Program-made: the position numbers and the translations under genes | Source: Primulina eburnea | Taxonomy: Eukaryota > Streptophyta > Magnoliopsida > Lamiales > Gesneriaceae | Assembly (NCBI RefSeq): GCF_022965805.1 | Contig: NC_133103.1 | Location: forward strand, 31,931,635 to 31,995,634 | Reading direction: 5' to 3' | DNA length: 64,000 nt | Notes under the pieces: model-generated | The model's database searches: none | What the model was told of the DNA's origin: nothing | What the model saw: only the letters and a program-made list of their open reading frames with translations | Part shown: one piece after another, positions 21,366-33,979 of the stretch | Layout: every line of letters starts with the position of its first letter | Numbering within the stretch: the first letter of the stretch is position 1

Positions 21366-24300
21366 ATGCCGCCTCGACGAGTACCGCAACCAGCAGCAGG
21401 TCGAGCACCAGAACAGGGCAGTACATCCAATGATCCGATGGATGTAACCGCTACACCGATGGAGACTTTATTAAAAAGGTTTCAGTCGTTTCGACCACCG
21501 ACATTGAAGGGCACAGAAAGTTCAGTTGAGTGTGAAAGTTGGCTCGATGATATCGAGATGCTATTTGAGTCTCTTGACTACACTGACAAGCGACGAGTTA
21601 AACTTGTTGGGCATCAACTGAAAGACGTTGCAAAGAATTGGTGGCTTACCACGAAGAGAGCATTGGAGCATCGTGGTACAGAAATCACTTGGAAAGTCTT
21701 CAAAGCAGAGTTTTATCAGCGATTATTTCCGATGTCATACCGAAAAGACAAGGGTGCCGAGTTTGCCAATCTGAGGCAGGGACAACTAAACATAGAAGAA
21801 TATGTTGATAAGTTTTCTACATTGCTCCAATTTGCACCCCACATTGCAAAAAATGACGAGGCCATTGCGGATCAGTTTATCAATGGCTTGAATCCTGAAA
21901 TCTTTACTTTGGTGAATACTGGTAGGCCGAACAATTTTTTAGAAGCCTTAAACCGTGCCAAGGGGGCAGAAGCTGGATTGCTTAGGCAACAAAGCATTGC
22001 CTATGTCGCTCCGACTCAGAGACCGCCACAACCCCCTCCTAGATTTGAAAGTGGTGGTAGTAGCAGTGGCAAGAAAGACCAGTTGAAAGCGAAAGGCAAA
22101 CAGTTCAAGAGATCAGGGAGCAGTTCGTCGAGCTCCAGTGGATCACGACAGAAAGGTCCTGGTCAGAGTACAGAGTATACCGGTGCGTATTGCAGTTCTT
22201 GTGGAGGCAGACATGCCACCGAGCAGTGTCAGGGTGTGATGGGTCGCTGTAACATCTGCCGACAGCAGGGACACTTCGCCAGAGTTTGTCCTCAGAAAGG
22301 TGTACCGCAAGCTCAGAGTGTAGGAGCATCTGGTTCAGTAGCTCAGCCTAAGAGGCAAGCTTCATCTGTTCATTCCTTTCAGCCAACTCCTACACAGACA
22401 CAGCCCAGAGCCAAAGGTAGCCATACTGTGAGCCAACCTCCCATACAGCAGGCTCGAGTATTTGCACTGACCGAAGAGCAGGCCCAAGATGCACCAGATG
22501 ATGTGATTGCAGGTAACTGTTTTCGTTGCGGTTATCCTGCCTATGTATTGATAGACACGGGCGCATCTCATACTTTCATATCTGAGCGCTTTGCATTGTT
22601 GCATTCATTGCTTGTCGAGTCATTATCTGTTGTAGTGTCTAGTTCTTCTCTGTTGGGAAGTGGTCTTATATCTGTGACTTCAGTTAGACATTGTATACTA
22701 CAGTTTGAGGGTCATGAGATTGATTTAGACTGTATTGTGCTTGGGTTAGCTGATTTTGACTGTATTGTCGGTATCGATATGTTAACCAAGTACAGAGCCA
22801 CTATAGATTGTTTCCAGAAGATTGTCAGGTTCAGACTAGAGATGGCTGACGAGTGGAAATTCTGCGGTAAGGGTTCAGTGCTCGGATTCCCTTGATATCT
22901 ATGTTGTCTATGAGTCGATTGTTGCAGAGAGGAGCAGAGGGGTTCTTTGTATATTCAGTAGATCTACTGAAACCGAGTCCACCATTGGCAGATCTGCCAG
23001 TGGTACGTGAGTTTGCCGATGTATTCCCCGACGAGATTCCAGGGTTACCTCCAGTTCGAGAGGTAGATTTTAGTATTGATCTCCTACCAGGTACTATTCC
23101 TATATCTTGAGCTCCCTATAGAATGGCGCCTATTGAATTGAAAGAACAGCTCGAAGATTTGTTGGCCAAGGGTTACATCAGACCGAGTGTATCTCCTTGG
23201 GGTGCTCCATTGCTATTTGTGCGAAAGAAAGACGGTTCGATGAGATTATGTATTGATTACCGGCAGCTGAACCAGGCAACGGTAAAGAACAAATATCCAT
23301 TGCCTCGTATCGACGATTTATTTGATCAGTTGCAGGGATCCTCCGTTTATTCAAAGATTTATTTGAGATCCGGATATCACCAGCTGAGAGTTCGAGATGT
23401 TGATATACCAAAGACAGCGTTCCGAACTAGGTATGGACATTACGAGTTTATTGTCATGCCTTTTGGTTTAACAAATGCTCCAGCGGTGTTTATGAGCCTG
23501 ATGAACCGCATTTTTCAGAGGTATTTGGATGAGTTTGTTATCGTTTTTATTGATGATATTTTGGTGTATTCCAAGAGTAGGAATGAGAATGCCGAGCATT
23601 TAAGAATTGTGTTGCAGATACTTAGAAATGAAAAACTATATGCCAAACTGTCAAAGTGCGAGTTTTGGTTGAGGCAGGTTGTCTTCTTGGGTCATATCAT
23701 ATCTGGAGACGGTATTTCTGTGGATCCGAGCAAAGTTGAAGCTGTGATCAGTTGGCCGAGACCGACTTCTGTGCCACAGATACGCAGTTTCATGGGTTTA
23801 CCAGGGTACTACCGACGATTTATTAAAGATTTCTCCAGTATAGCGAAGCCGATTACCCAGTTGACACATAATAATGCGTCATTCGTGTGGTCTGAAGCTT
23901 GTGAGTCTAGCTTTGTGGAGTTGAAGAAACGACTGACCAGTGCTCCAGTATTGACGATACCTTCAGGTAGTGGTGATTTCGTGGGATATTGTGATGCATC
24001 TCACAGAGGGCTAGGTGTGTTCTTATGCAGCGAGGGCATGTGATTGCATATGCCTCGAGATAGTTGAAGCCACACGAGATTCGATACCCTATTCATGACC
24101 TTGAATTGGCGGCTATAGTATTTGCACTAAAGATCTGGCGTCATTATCTTTATGGCAAGAAATTTGAGATCTACTCTGATCACAAAAGCCTGAAATATCT
24201 GTTTTCTCAGTCATAATTGAAAATGAGACAGCGTAGATGGCTCGATTTATTGAATGATTTTGATTGTGAGATCAAGTATTATCCAGGGAATTCAAATGCA

Positions 24301-25840
24301 GCAGCGGACGCCTTGAGTCGAAAGGTATGTGCTCTATCCTTATCGGTGTTTCAAATTTAGTTGAAGATTGTTGTTTGTCTAGTTTAGCATTTGATACAAA
24401 TAGTAGACCACTACGATGAGCTAGATTTGTTTATGAGAATCAAAGAAGCACAAAGAACTGATCAGAATATTCAGAAGTCGGTTGAAATGGTCAGATCAGG
24501 ACATCTGTCAGAGTATCAGGTACATGGTCATGTTTTGTATGTGAATAACTGTATTGTAGTGCCAGATGTTTCAGATTTGAAACAACAGATATTGTCAGAA
24601 GCGCACTGTAGCCGATTCAGTATTCATCCTGATGGTAGGAAGATGTACAACGATCTGAAGACACAATTCTGGTCGAAACAGATGAAGTCAGATATTGCGG
24701 AGTTTGTGTCTAAGTGCTTCAATTGTCAACAGGTGAAGGCCGAGAGAAAGAAGCCCGGAGGTTTACTTCAGAGTTTGTCTATTCCTGAATGGAAATGAGA
24801 TCACATTTCCATTGATTTCGTTACGAAGTTACTATGATCATCCCGGGGCTGTGATGCGATTTGGGTGGTCATTGACAGATTGACCAAATCCGCATGTTTT
24901 ATTCCGTACAGAATGACGTACCGACATGATCAGATGGCAGAGATATATATCAGAGAGGTAGTCAGATTGCATGGTGTGCCGAAGTCGATCGTATCAGATC
25001 GTGATCCATGATTCACTTCACATTTTTGGCACAGTTTGCAGCAGGCTTTAGGTACCACATTGCACCTGAGCACTTCATATCATCCTCAAACAGACGGACA
25101 GTCAGAGCGGACTATCCAGACCTTAGAGGATATGCTGAGAGCTGTAGTGCTAGACTTTGGCACTAGTTGGCAAGATTCACTATCTCTTTGTGAATTCTCG
25201 TACAACAACAGCTATCAGAGGAGCATCGAGATGGCACCGTTTGAAGCTTTGTATGGCAAGAAGTGTAGATCGCGCTATATTGGGATGACATCTCAGAGGT
25301 ACCAGAACTTGGGCCTGATATGATTTGTGAAATGACTGAGAAGGTAAAGATAATTCAGAAGAGAATGAAGACGGCGCAAGATAGACAAGCTAAGCATGCG
25401 AACATCAGACGTAGACCGTTAGTATTTGAACAGGGAGACAGAGTATTTTTGAGGATTTCTCCTTTCAGAGGCGTTGTCAGATTTGGAAAACGCGGAAAGT
25501 TGTCTCCTAGATACATCAGTCCGTACGAGAGTCTTGAGAAGATTGGCGATCGATCATATCGACTTACTCTTCCTCCATCTTTATCTGGGATACAAGACGT
25601 CTTTCATGTATCGATGCTGCGTAAATATATGCCTAATGATTCTCATGTCATTCATCCTGATGAAGCTGAGCTTGACGAAACTTTGAGCTATATTGAACAA
25701 CAAATTCAGATTCTGGATCGGAAAGAAAAACAGCTCAGAACAAAGATTATTAAGTCCAGTGGAATCGTCACGGCACTGAAGAAGCAACTTGGGAGACAGA
25801 GATGGATATGAGACAGAGATATCCCGAGTTATTTTCATGA
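21366..25840 (+). pseudogene. Gag-Pol of element D, degenerate
   Basis: A chromovirus Gag-Pol starting MPPRR at 21366. The gag half is intact as one 509-codon frame that runs into protease: capsid region, glutamine/serine-rich linker, two cysteine clusters ending in CNICRQQGHFARVC near 22260, and protease DTGASHTF near 22555. It then breaks by a frameshift near 22885, a stop at 23108, a frameshift near 24015, stops at about 24061 and 24213, a gap-containing stretch to 24390, and stops at 24796 and 25009. Reverse transcriptase has FIDD near 23550, but the usual KIDLRSGYH reads KIYLRSGYH, so a conserved aspartate is lost. Integrase and chromodomain follow, with a deletion near 25757 shifting the last 25 codons. 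It is about three-quarters similar to A by eye. The gag could in principle still be made, the enzymes not. Confidence 0.92.
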
Positions 25841-25928
25841 TGTCAGTATTTATTCAGCTTTTGATTATAATACTTCTTTGATATGTTTGATTGATTGTCT
25901 ATGAGTTTGAGGACGAAATCATATCTAA

Positions 25929-25940
25929 GAGGGGGAGAAA
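25929..25940 (+). other. Polypurine tract of D
   Basis: GAGGGGGAGAAA just before the 3' LTR, preceded by GAGGACGAAAT. Confidence 0.9.
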
Positions 25941-26218
25941 TGTAATGCCCAAGATTTGTAGGTTGATAGAACGAAATTATGAAATGTTGCATGAAGAAGT
26001 GACCGCACCCGCGCCTAGTATTCTACCGCACCCGCGGTTGTGGCTCATGAAATGTGGAATATTTACAGTAGCAAGACCGCACCCACGGTGCAAAAGCCAG
26101 TGCACCTGCGGTCATTATTCTGAAATTTTGGATGTGATACAGTAGGGTGAGCGAACCCGCGGTACATAACTGAGCGCACCTGCGGTCGATGATTCTAGAA
26201 AATTGGAAGGGGATGCCG
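25941..26218 (+). repeat. 3' LTR of element D, first segment
   Basis: This starts TGTAATGCCCAAG and is cut by E at 26219. It contains most of D's palindrome array (26001-26188: six or so copies of CGCACCCGCGGT and degraded forms such as CGCACCTGCGGT and CGCACCCACGGT, consistent with C to T change). Confidence 0.93.
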
Positions 26219-26343
26219 TGTAATGCCCGAAATTTAATCATTATAATCAGACGTTGATTATTGACATGATTGAGGTTATAAGAACTCAAATGAAGAAGCC
26301 GGGCATCGTCGCATTGTGAGCCAAGATTTTTGGCAGAATATGT

Positions 26344-26453
26344 GGCGCCCGGGCGGTAGTTTTTGACCGCCCGAGCGCCAAGGGTACATTTCGATAGGCT
26401 TGGGCAGAAAGGGTCGCGCCCGAGCGGTAATTTATTACCGCTCGAGCGCCGAC
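26344..26453 (+). repeat. GC-rich hairpin pair in U3 of E
   Basis: Hairpin 1 (26344-26379) has arms GGCGCCCGGGCGGT and ACCGCCCGAGCGCC. Hairpin 2 (26413-26453) has arms of about 18 bp around ATTTAT, including CGAGCGGTAAT and ATTACCGCTCG. The 3' LTR has three such units (32117-32152, 32189-32224, 32258-32298), so the unit of about 72 bp has been lost or gained since insertion. Confidence 0.88.
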
Positions 26454-26497
26454 CAAGATGCAAGAAAATGAGACACGTCTCAAATGCATGCAACGTT

Positions 26498-26522
26498 GGT
26501 ATATATATATATATATATATAT
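26498..26522 (+). promoter_or_regulatory. TA-dinucleotide TATA box of E
   Basis: About twelve TA units lie 45 bp after the last hairpin. The 3' LTR copy (32342-32361) is shorter. Its place in the LTR matches the TATA boxes of A, B and D. Confidence 0.6.
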
Positions 26523-28146
26523 ACACATACTAATCTTCAAAAGAAACGAGCAGAAAAAGAAAGAAAAGGGTCGAGGGAAGTTTGTGAGATATCCTTACGC
26601 CTTTTGTGAGAAATCCGTCCGTCTGATTTTGAATCCGAGTACGACACCGAGTTCCTATCAACACAGGCTACAACTGGACGTAAGTTCTGTTACGTTTACA
26701 CATGATTTGAAATTATGATATTGTCTGAATTGAATAGAAACCAGATATAGTATTTCTGCTACAGTAGAGATTGTATAATCGAAGTCAGATTTAAGAATAG
26801 ACTGATTATGCAATTGTTATGAATTTCAGAGTGGAATTGATTGAGATTTGATATCAGAATGGTGTTGATATTGATTTTGAGTGTACAGATATTGAGATTA
26901 TGAAATGTACTGATATTGATTATGAATTCTGGTAGTATATCTGTGATGTTGAGATTGACGAGGTATCAAGACTGTATTGTTATGCCGTTAAAACATCAGT
27001 TGATTAGATTGATCAGATTAAGTAATGATTTCGATTGTAACGTGATATCGTTGATATGAATTAGATTGTACCTTGTTCAGATATGGATCAGATTATATAC
27101 TGAGTTGAGTATTGATCAGAACAGGTTTTGAATCAAGATATAGACTGATATCGTATTTATGTGATTGTCATTGCCAGATCGGGTATGGACAGATCAGAAT
27201 ACAAGACTTCGTCTTCGTCAGAGCGGGAAGACAAAGGTATAAATTAATGTTGAGTTGGGATTGCACAACTCGAGTACGGTTTGGCTCGAGTTTCCCTAAA
27301 TCACATACTTTACTTTATTGCATTGATATTTGCAGATTATCAGATTGATATGTGCATGTATTGACTTAGAACAGAGTCAGAGTCCGAGTCTAGGACAGAC
27401 AGCCTAGCTAGGGCAGAACCGCCGAGTCTTTCTCAGACCCGATAAGACTCTAGACTTACGGTGTATCGACGAGCTTCAGATGTAGATCGACGTCCATCTC
27501 AGACACACTCGATATAGCATACCAAAGTCTAAATTAGATTGGGATCCCTAGATTTGAGATAAGATAAGATTAGATCACGAGTCATTGATTCATTTAGTCA
27601 GATCAGATACATGTTTTGATGTTTGTTTATGCTTTTATACAGATCCGTATTAATTTATGTTTCGTAGATTACGATTCATGTTTTATTTACAGACTGGTAT
27701 GGATACATGTTGTTGATTATGCTACATGTGACAAGATATATTTCATGTGTATATATATGTTTTATATGATTGCATTTAATACATTGTTTATACTGGATAT
27801 TTATATCTCACCAAAGTTATCCGGCTGTTGTCTTGTTTTGTATGTGTGCATGACAACAGGTGGGGCAGGATCTGGGTCCAGAAGATGAGGAGAGATCGAG
27901 ATTAGAGTGGTGATCACGGACTTGGATGTAGATAGGTTTTATTACTTGAATGTAGTAGTTGAACCTAATTTTAAATTAGAGGCATGTTATAAAAGATTTG
28001 TATTATTATACTAGTTTGTATAATAGATTGATTCCATTACCTTCCGCATTTTAAAAGAAAAATTTGTAGACCCTATTTATCTTAACTGATAATTAAACCC
28101 CAAAGATGATTAAGAAGATGATTAGCGTCCGGGTCCCCACAACAGG

Positions 28147-28158
28147 TGGTATCAGAGC
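28147..28158 (+). other. Primer-binding site of E (tRNA-iMet)
   Basis: TGGTATCAGAGC five bases after the 5' LTR. Confidence 0.93.
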
Positions 28159-28250
28159 GATAGATTCTTTAGATTGAGATAGTCAGAATTGATAGATCTT
28201 TTAGATTGAGAGAGTCAGAACTGATAGATCTTTTAGACTGAGGTAGCAGA
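28158..28250 (+). repeat. Three tandem copies of a 32-nt repeat after the primer site of E
   Basis: Units begin GATAGATTCTTTAGATTGAG or GATAGATCTTTTAGATTGAG. The same repeat, more diverged, follows the primer site of B (345-440, minus strand); A and D have a single copy. The repeat starts right at the primer site, so it may have arisen by slippage during minus-strand priming or transfer. Confidence 0.75.
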
Positions 28251-28503
28251 AAATGAGCGGGGTAGATTGATTTGTCTTTCCTTGCATGTGATTGCTAGCA
28301 TGAGATTTATTTCAATGTTGACTTACATTGTGTGTGCTAGCATGATTTACTGCTTTCCCTATTACATGTTGATTGTTATCTGAGTTGATTGCAGCATGTA
28401 ATTGTTAAGCCTGGATCAGAACCGAGTCTGAATCAGAGGTATATGATCAGAGGAGGGCTGAGACAGATTGTATAGATTGTGTACTAATCTGTTTGATATT
28501 CAG

Positions 28504-29464
28504 ATATACCGCCTCGAAGAATTTCAGAAAAGGGCAGTACTTCATCTGAACAGAGAGATGTATCAGAAACTTAGTTAGAAGAAAAGATGAAAGAATTTGA
28601 GTTATTACAGCCGCCGGTTCTGAATGGTACCGAGACATCTGAAGATTGCCAGAACAGGTTTGATGATATAGAAATCTTGTTCGATTTACTTAACTGTACA
28701 GATGAACAGAGGGTTAAAATGGTGCCTTATCAGTTACGAGAAGCCGCCAGGAGTTGGTGGATTACCAGTAGAAGACTGTGGGCACAGAGAGGTACAGTGA
28801 TGTCGTAGGAAATATTCAGAACTGAATTTTATCGACGGTTTTTCCCAGTTTCGTACCGAGAGGACAAGAAAGCAGAGTTTGAGAATTTGAGCCAAGGTCA
28901 GTTAAATATTGACCAATATATTGCTAAATTCTCTACTCTACTGCATTTTGCTCCTCAGATAGCTGGAAATGATGAAGCTATAGTAAATCAATTCATCAGA
29001 GGGTTGAATTCGGAGGTGGTTGGATTTATGAATATGCAGCGACCTTACCATTTGGCTGATATCTTGGGTAGAGCAAAGAGAGCTGAGGCGAGTCTGATTA
29101 GACAGCTAGGGAGGTTGTGCATGAAGCCATCCCAAACCCAGCAATCTTCTCTTCGATTCGATCGAGGCAGTACGAGTGGAAAGCAAGATTTGCTGAAAGC
29201 TCGAAAGAAGTCATTTAAGAAATTGGGAAGTGGTTCCTCTAGCTCTTGCAGTCCTAGTCCCAGCCATACTGGAGTGTGTATTGCAGGACTTGCGGTGGGA
29301 GACACCCCACAGAGCAATGCCAGGGAGTGTCTGGTAGTTGCCATATCTGCAGACAGCGAGGACACTTTGCTAGAGTTTGTCCCCAGAGAGGTCCTCGAAG
29401 ATTTCAGGGGGCTAGACCATCTGGATATGGTGATCGAGGGACAGATCCAGGTCACACTGGGTAA
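28504..29464 (+). pseudogene. Gag of element E, broken
   Basis: The gag starts in alignment with D at 28504, but the start codon reads ATA. Stops occur near 28573 and at 28806 (TGG to TAG). The capsid region continues from 28809 through 28887-29260, then a frameshift near 29270 moves the zinc-knuckle part (CHICRQRGHFARVC near 29340) to another frame. Residue patterns such as QLNIDQYIAKFSTLLHFAPQ match A and D clearly. No intact Gag is possible. Confidence 0.88.
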
Positions 29465-29549
29465 CATAGTAACAGGTACTATTCTTTATGATTATATTGC
29501 ATATGTATTGATATGTACTAATGCATTCGTTATGATTATCTGTGATTGA

Positions 29550-31970
29550 GTTGCATGGAGATATGCATTATATGTTGGATCTGATTATACTGTAGGATTG
29601 ATTCCCTTACTTGTAAGGAAACTATTATTATCAGAAATTTCTGAACATGTTGTATACTACAGTAAGATGAGAATGAAATAGAGATAGATTATGATGTACT
29701 TGTGTTTTCTAATGCATTATTGACAATTATATGCTAAACAAGTACAGAAAGATAGAAATATTGTAGAACTTGTGGCAGAAATGGTAAGATTCAGATCAGA
29801 GTTGACTGATTAGTGGAGATACCACAGTAAGGATTCTAGATTTAGAATTCCTTTGATATCTGTATTGTATATGACTCGATTAATACAGAAAGGAGCAGAT
29901 TGCATCCTTACGTATTCAGTAGATTCACTGAAATCGAGTTTAGTATTGACAGATTGGTCAGTATTATTTGAGTTGGCTGATGTTTGCCAGCTAAGATTTC
30001 AGATTTGTGGTGATTTCAGAAAGATAAACTTCAGAAATTGAATTGAGATCAGGTATTGTGTGTATAGTAGATTTAGTACAGAATGGTATTGACTATACAG
30101 AATGATACAAAATGAATTGAAGAATATTTGAAAGATCATATTAAATATTCTGAGAATTATGATTCTTGTATACAGAAATTGTTCAGATATGTATTTTGTT
30201 GAAACATATTGTATTCAGAATAGATGATATCTGATGTCAGTATACTGATTGATTTTGAGACAGTTGATATTGTGATCAGTGACTGATCAGATACCGATAT
30301 CAGAAAGATCAGGAAGTCAGAAATGTCAGAATTGTCAGAGATTGATATTATATGAGTTGACAGATTATCTGATATGATTGTATTTTGAACTGCTTGAGAA
30401 TTATTGCTTCTAGATCAGTATTTTATAAAGATTGTATTGTTTGGGGAGCATATTTTATTGCAGATGATATATAGCAGTTGATCAGTATGGCATGAAGATC
30501 TGATTGATTTGTCAGAATCGATAGTATTGCTAGAACTTACAATCTTATATATTTACTAGATTAGTATAGATTATGGTTATTCTGAATCAGTATTGATACA
30601 GATTTTGTGAACCGTTGAGAGTATATACAGTTCAGCTTGTATCCGAAATGAATTCGAGAATTTCAGCAGTTCAGAAACGTGATCAGAGTGGTCAGGACAG
30701 TATTTCGATAATCAGAGCAGAGTATCGGTCAGAAAAACAGATATGTGATTTGGTGTTTTGTATTAGACGGATTATGGTATGATATTAGAATGTTTCAGAG
30801 TTGTATAACAGAATTGATATTTATAATCAGAGCCGAATACCAGGTAGGTATTTTTCTTTAATTTTTATTATTAACTGATTTGTTTATATCGAATAGTTTG
30901 AATCTGGAATTACAGATAGTGTCAGAAATGCATTGTAGTGGATTCAGTGTTCATTTTGCTGACTGAGAATGTATGAGATTCGAACAGACAGGTATGACAT
31001 AGACAGATTAGATCAGTCGTGACAGAATTTGTACAGAAATGTTGGCAGAAAGTGTATTGATATGTCTGAATCGCTAACAGAAAAGACAGAAAGAAAGAAA
31101 TCAGTAGATTTATTTCAGACTTAGTATATGTCTGATTCGACATGGGGAGTATATTTCGATGAATTTCGTAATAAGATTATCCCAATATGTTCCAGATTAT
31201 GATATAATATGATTATGATTGACAGATTGTTCAATCTATATCTATTAGTTTGTACAAGATGATGTACAAACAGAACCAAATGACACAGATTGATGTCAGA
31301 ACATAGTCAGAGTGACGAGAATGTAGAAGTAGACTATATCAGATTGTGATTTCGATTAAGTTTACAATTACGGCAGATCATACCATAAGTTATTTTGCAG
31401 ATGATTTACAGATTGACAGATAGTCAGAGTGTATTATCCAGATATTGGAAGATATCCAAAGAACTGAAGTGCTGGATGTTAGCACTAGATGATATTTCAT
31501 ATTGTCATTATATGAATTATTGTATAATTAGAGCTATCAGATTATCAGATGGGTAATGAGATAGTTACAGATAAAATATTGTACAGTGAGTACTATAGAT
31601 TCTTTGAATCAGAATGATATCTCAGAGATACTTGGGATAGGAGCTGATATGGTCAGAGATATGACAAAGAAAAGATAGATAATTCAGAAAAGAATAAAGA
31701 TAGCTCAGACCAGACAGACTTATTATGCCAACGTCGGATGATGATGATTGGTATTTGAAGATAAAGACTGAGTATATCCTTGACCGGGATATAAAAGCTG
31801 ATAGTAATGGTTTGTTATGAGCTGTGATTTGATATATACAGATGTTGTATAGCCAATATTGTAAGATTGAGATTTCAGAACACAATTATTGAGATGAGTT
31901 CTGCTTTGAACTCTGTGTACATTTCTTCTGATATATCTGAATTGATTGTTTGTGAGTTCGAGGACGAACT
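29550..31970 (+). pseudogene. Pol remnant of element E
   Basis: An AT-rich stretch of about 2.4 kb with stops in all frames, where relatives have about 3.3 kb. Recognisable scraps are a pre-reverse-transcriptase linker at 29853-30040 (compare [17 protein letters not shown] in C), the integrase zinc-finger region near 30900-31100 (SEMHCSGFSVH), integrase core scraps near 31150-31500, and the C-terminal tail near 31640-31740. I see no reverse transcriptase core. Substitutions are dominated by apparent G to A and C to T. Confidence 0.75.
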
Positions 31971-31977
31971 CAGATCT

Positions 31978-31991
31978 AAGAGGGGTAGAAA
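31978..31991 (+). other. Polypurine tract of E
   Basis: AAGAGGGGTAGAAA before the 3' LTR. A T interrupts the tract, which may weaken priming. It is preceded by GAGGACGAACT. Confidence 0.8.
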
Positions 31992-33979
31992 TGTAATGCC
32001 CGAAATTTAATCATTATAATCAGACGTTGATTATTGACATGATTGAGGTTAGAAGAACTCAAATGAAGAAGCCGGGCGTCGTCGCATTGTGAGCCAAGAT
32101 TTTTGGCAGAATATGTGGCGTTCGGGCGGTAGAAAAACATCGCCCGAGCGCCGGTGTTTATCGAGTAATCGTTGCGGGCAGAAGAGTTGGCGCCCGGGCG
32201 GTAGTTTTTGACCGCCCGAGCGCCAAGGGTACATTTCGATAGGCTTGGGCAGAAAGGGTCGCGCCCGAGCGGTAATTTATTACCGCTCGAGCGCCGACCA
32301 AGATGCAAGAAAATGAGACACGTCTCAAATGCATGCAACGTTGGTATATATATATATATACACATACTAATCTTCAAAAGAAACGAGCAGAAAAAGAAAG
32401 AAAAGGGTCGAGGGAAGTTTGTGAGATATCCTTACGCCTTTTGTGAGAAATTCGTCCGTCTGATTTTGAATCCGAGTACGACACCGAGTTCCTATCAACA
32501 CAGGCTACAACTGGACGTAAGTTCTGTTACGTTTAGACATGATGTGAAATTATGATATTGTCTGAATTGAATAGAAACCAGATATAGTATTTCTGCTACA
32601 GTAGAGATTGTATAATCGAAGTCAGATTTAAGAATAGACTGATTATGCAATTGTTATGAATTTCAGAGTGGAATTGATTGAGATTTGATATCAGAATGGT
32701 GTTGATATTGATTTTGAGTGTACAGATATTGAGATTATGAAATGTACTGATATTGATTATGAATTCTGGTAGTATATCTGTGATGTTGAGATTGACGAGG
32801 TATCAAAACTGTATTGTTATGCCGTTAAAACATCAGTTGATTAGATTGATCAGATTAAGTAATGATTTCGATTGTAACGTGATATCGTTGATATGAATTA
32901 GATTGTACCTTGTTCAGATATGGATCAGATTATATACTGAGTTGAGTATTGATCAGAACATGTTTTGAATCAAGATATAGACTGATATCGTATTTATGTG
33001 ATTGTCTTTGCCAGATCGGGTATGGACAGATCAGAACACAAGACTTCGTCTTCGTCAGAGCGGGAAGACAAAGGTATAAATTAATGTTGAGTTGGGATTG
33101 CACAACTCGAGTACGGTTTGGCTCGAGTTTCCCTAAATCACATACTTTACTTTATTGCATAGATATTTGCAGATTATCAGATTGATATGTGCATGTATTG
33201 ACTTAGAACAGAGTCAGAGTCCGAGTCTAGGGTAGACAGCCTAGCTAGGGCAGAACCGCCGAGTCTTTTACAGACCCGATAAGACTCTAGACTTACGGTG
33301 TATCGACGAGCTTCAGATGTAGATCGATGTCTATCTCAGACACACTCGATACAGCATACCAAAGTCTAAATTAGATTGGGATCCCTAGATTTGAGATAAG
33401 ATAAGATTAGATCACGAGTCATTGATTCATGTAGTCAGATCAGATACATGTTTTGATGTTTGTTTATGCTTTTATACAGATCCGTATTAATTTATGTTTC
33501 GTAGATTACGATTCATGTTTTATTTACAGACTGGTATGGATACATGTTGTTGATTATGCTACATGTGGCAAGATATATTTCATGTGTATATATATGTTTT
33601 ATATGATTGCATTTAATACATTGTTTATACTGGGATATTTATATCTCACCGGAGTTATCCGGCTGTTGTCTTGTTTTGTATGTGTGCATGACAACAGGTG
33701 GGGCAGGATCAGGGTCCAGAAGATGAGGAGAGATCGAGATTAGAGTGGTGATCACGGACTTGGATGTAGATAGGTTTTATTACTTGAATGTAGTAGTTGA
33801 ACCTAATTTTAAATTAGAGGCATGTTATACAAGATTTGTATTATTATACTAGTTTGTATAATAGATTGATTCCATTACCTTCCGCATTTTAAAAGAAAAA
33901 TTTGTAGACCCTGTTTATCTTAACTGATAATTAAACCCCAAAGATGATTAAGAAGATGATTAGCGTCCGGGTCCCCACA
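31992..33979 (+). repeat. 3' LTR of element E
   Basis: 1988 bp, with one hairpin unit more than the 5' LTR. It includes candidate exon 33015-33073 and the stem-loop 33663-33697. It ends GTCCCCACA at 33979, followed by the duplication TGCCG. Confidence 0.95.

Larger units (their letters stand above)
26219..28141 (+). repeat. 5' LTR of element E
   Basis: 1923 bp, TGTAATGCCCG to GGGTCCCCACA. It contains two GC-rich hairpins (26344-26379, 26413-26453), a TA repeat serving as TATA box (26498-26522), a donor-like GGAC/GTAAGT at 26680, a 59-nt candidate exon at 27178-27236, and the stem-loop 27825-27859. Confidence 0.95.
26219..33979 (+). mobile_element. Element E: complete but non-autonomous Ty3/gypsy element
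   Basis: A 7761 bp element with LTRs at 26219-28141 and 31992-33979, primer site, damaged gag, ruined pol and polypurine tract, flanked by the duplication TGCCG (26214-26218 and 33980-33984). It sits inside the palindrome array of D's 3' LTR. The LTRs differ by only about 1% in substitutions, yet the internal pol is far more decayed and much shorter than in relatives. The pol was therefore probably already dead when this copy moved, with enzymes supplied by another element. Confidence 0.95.
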
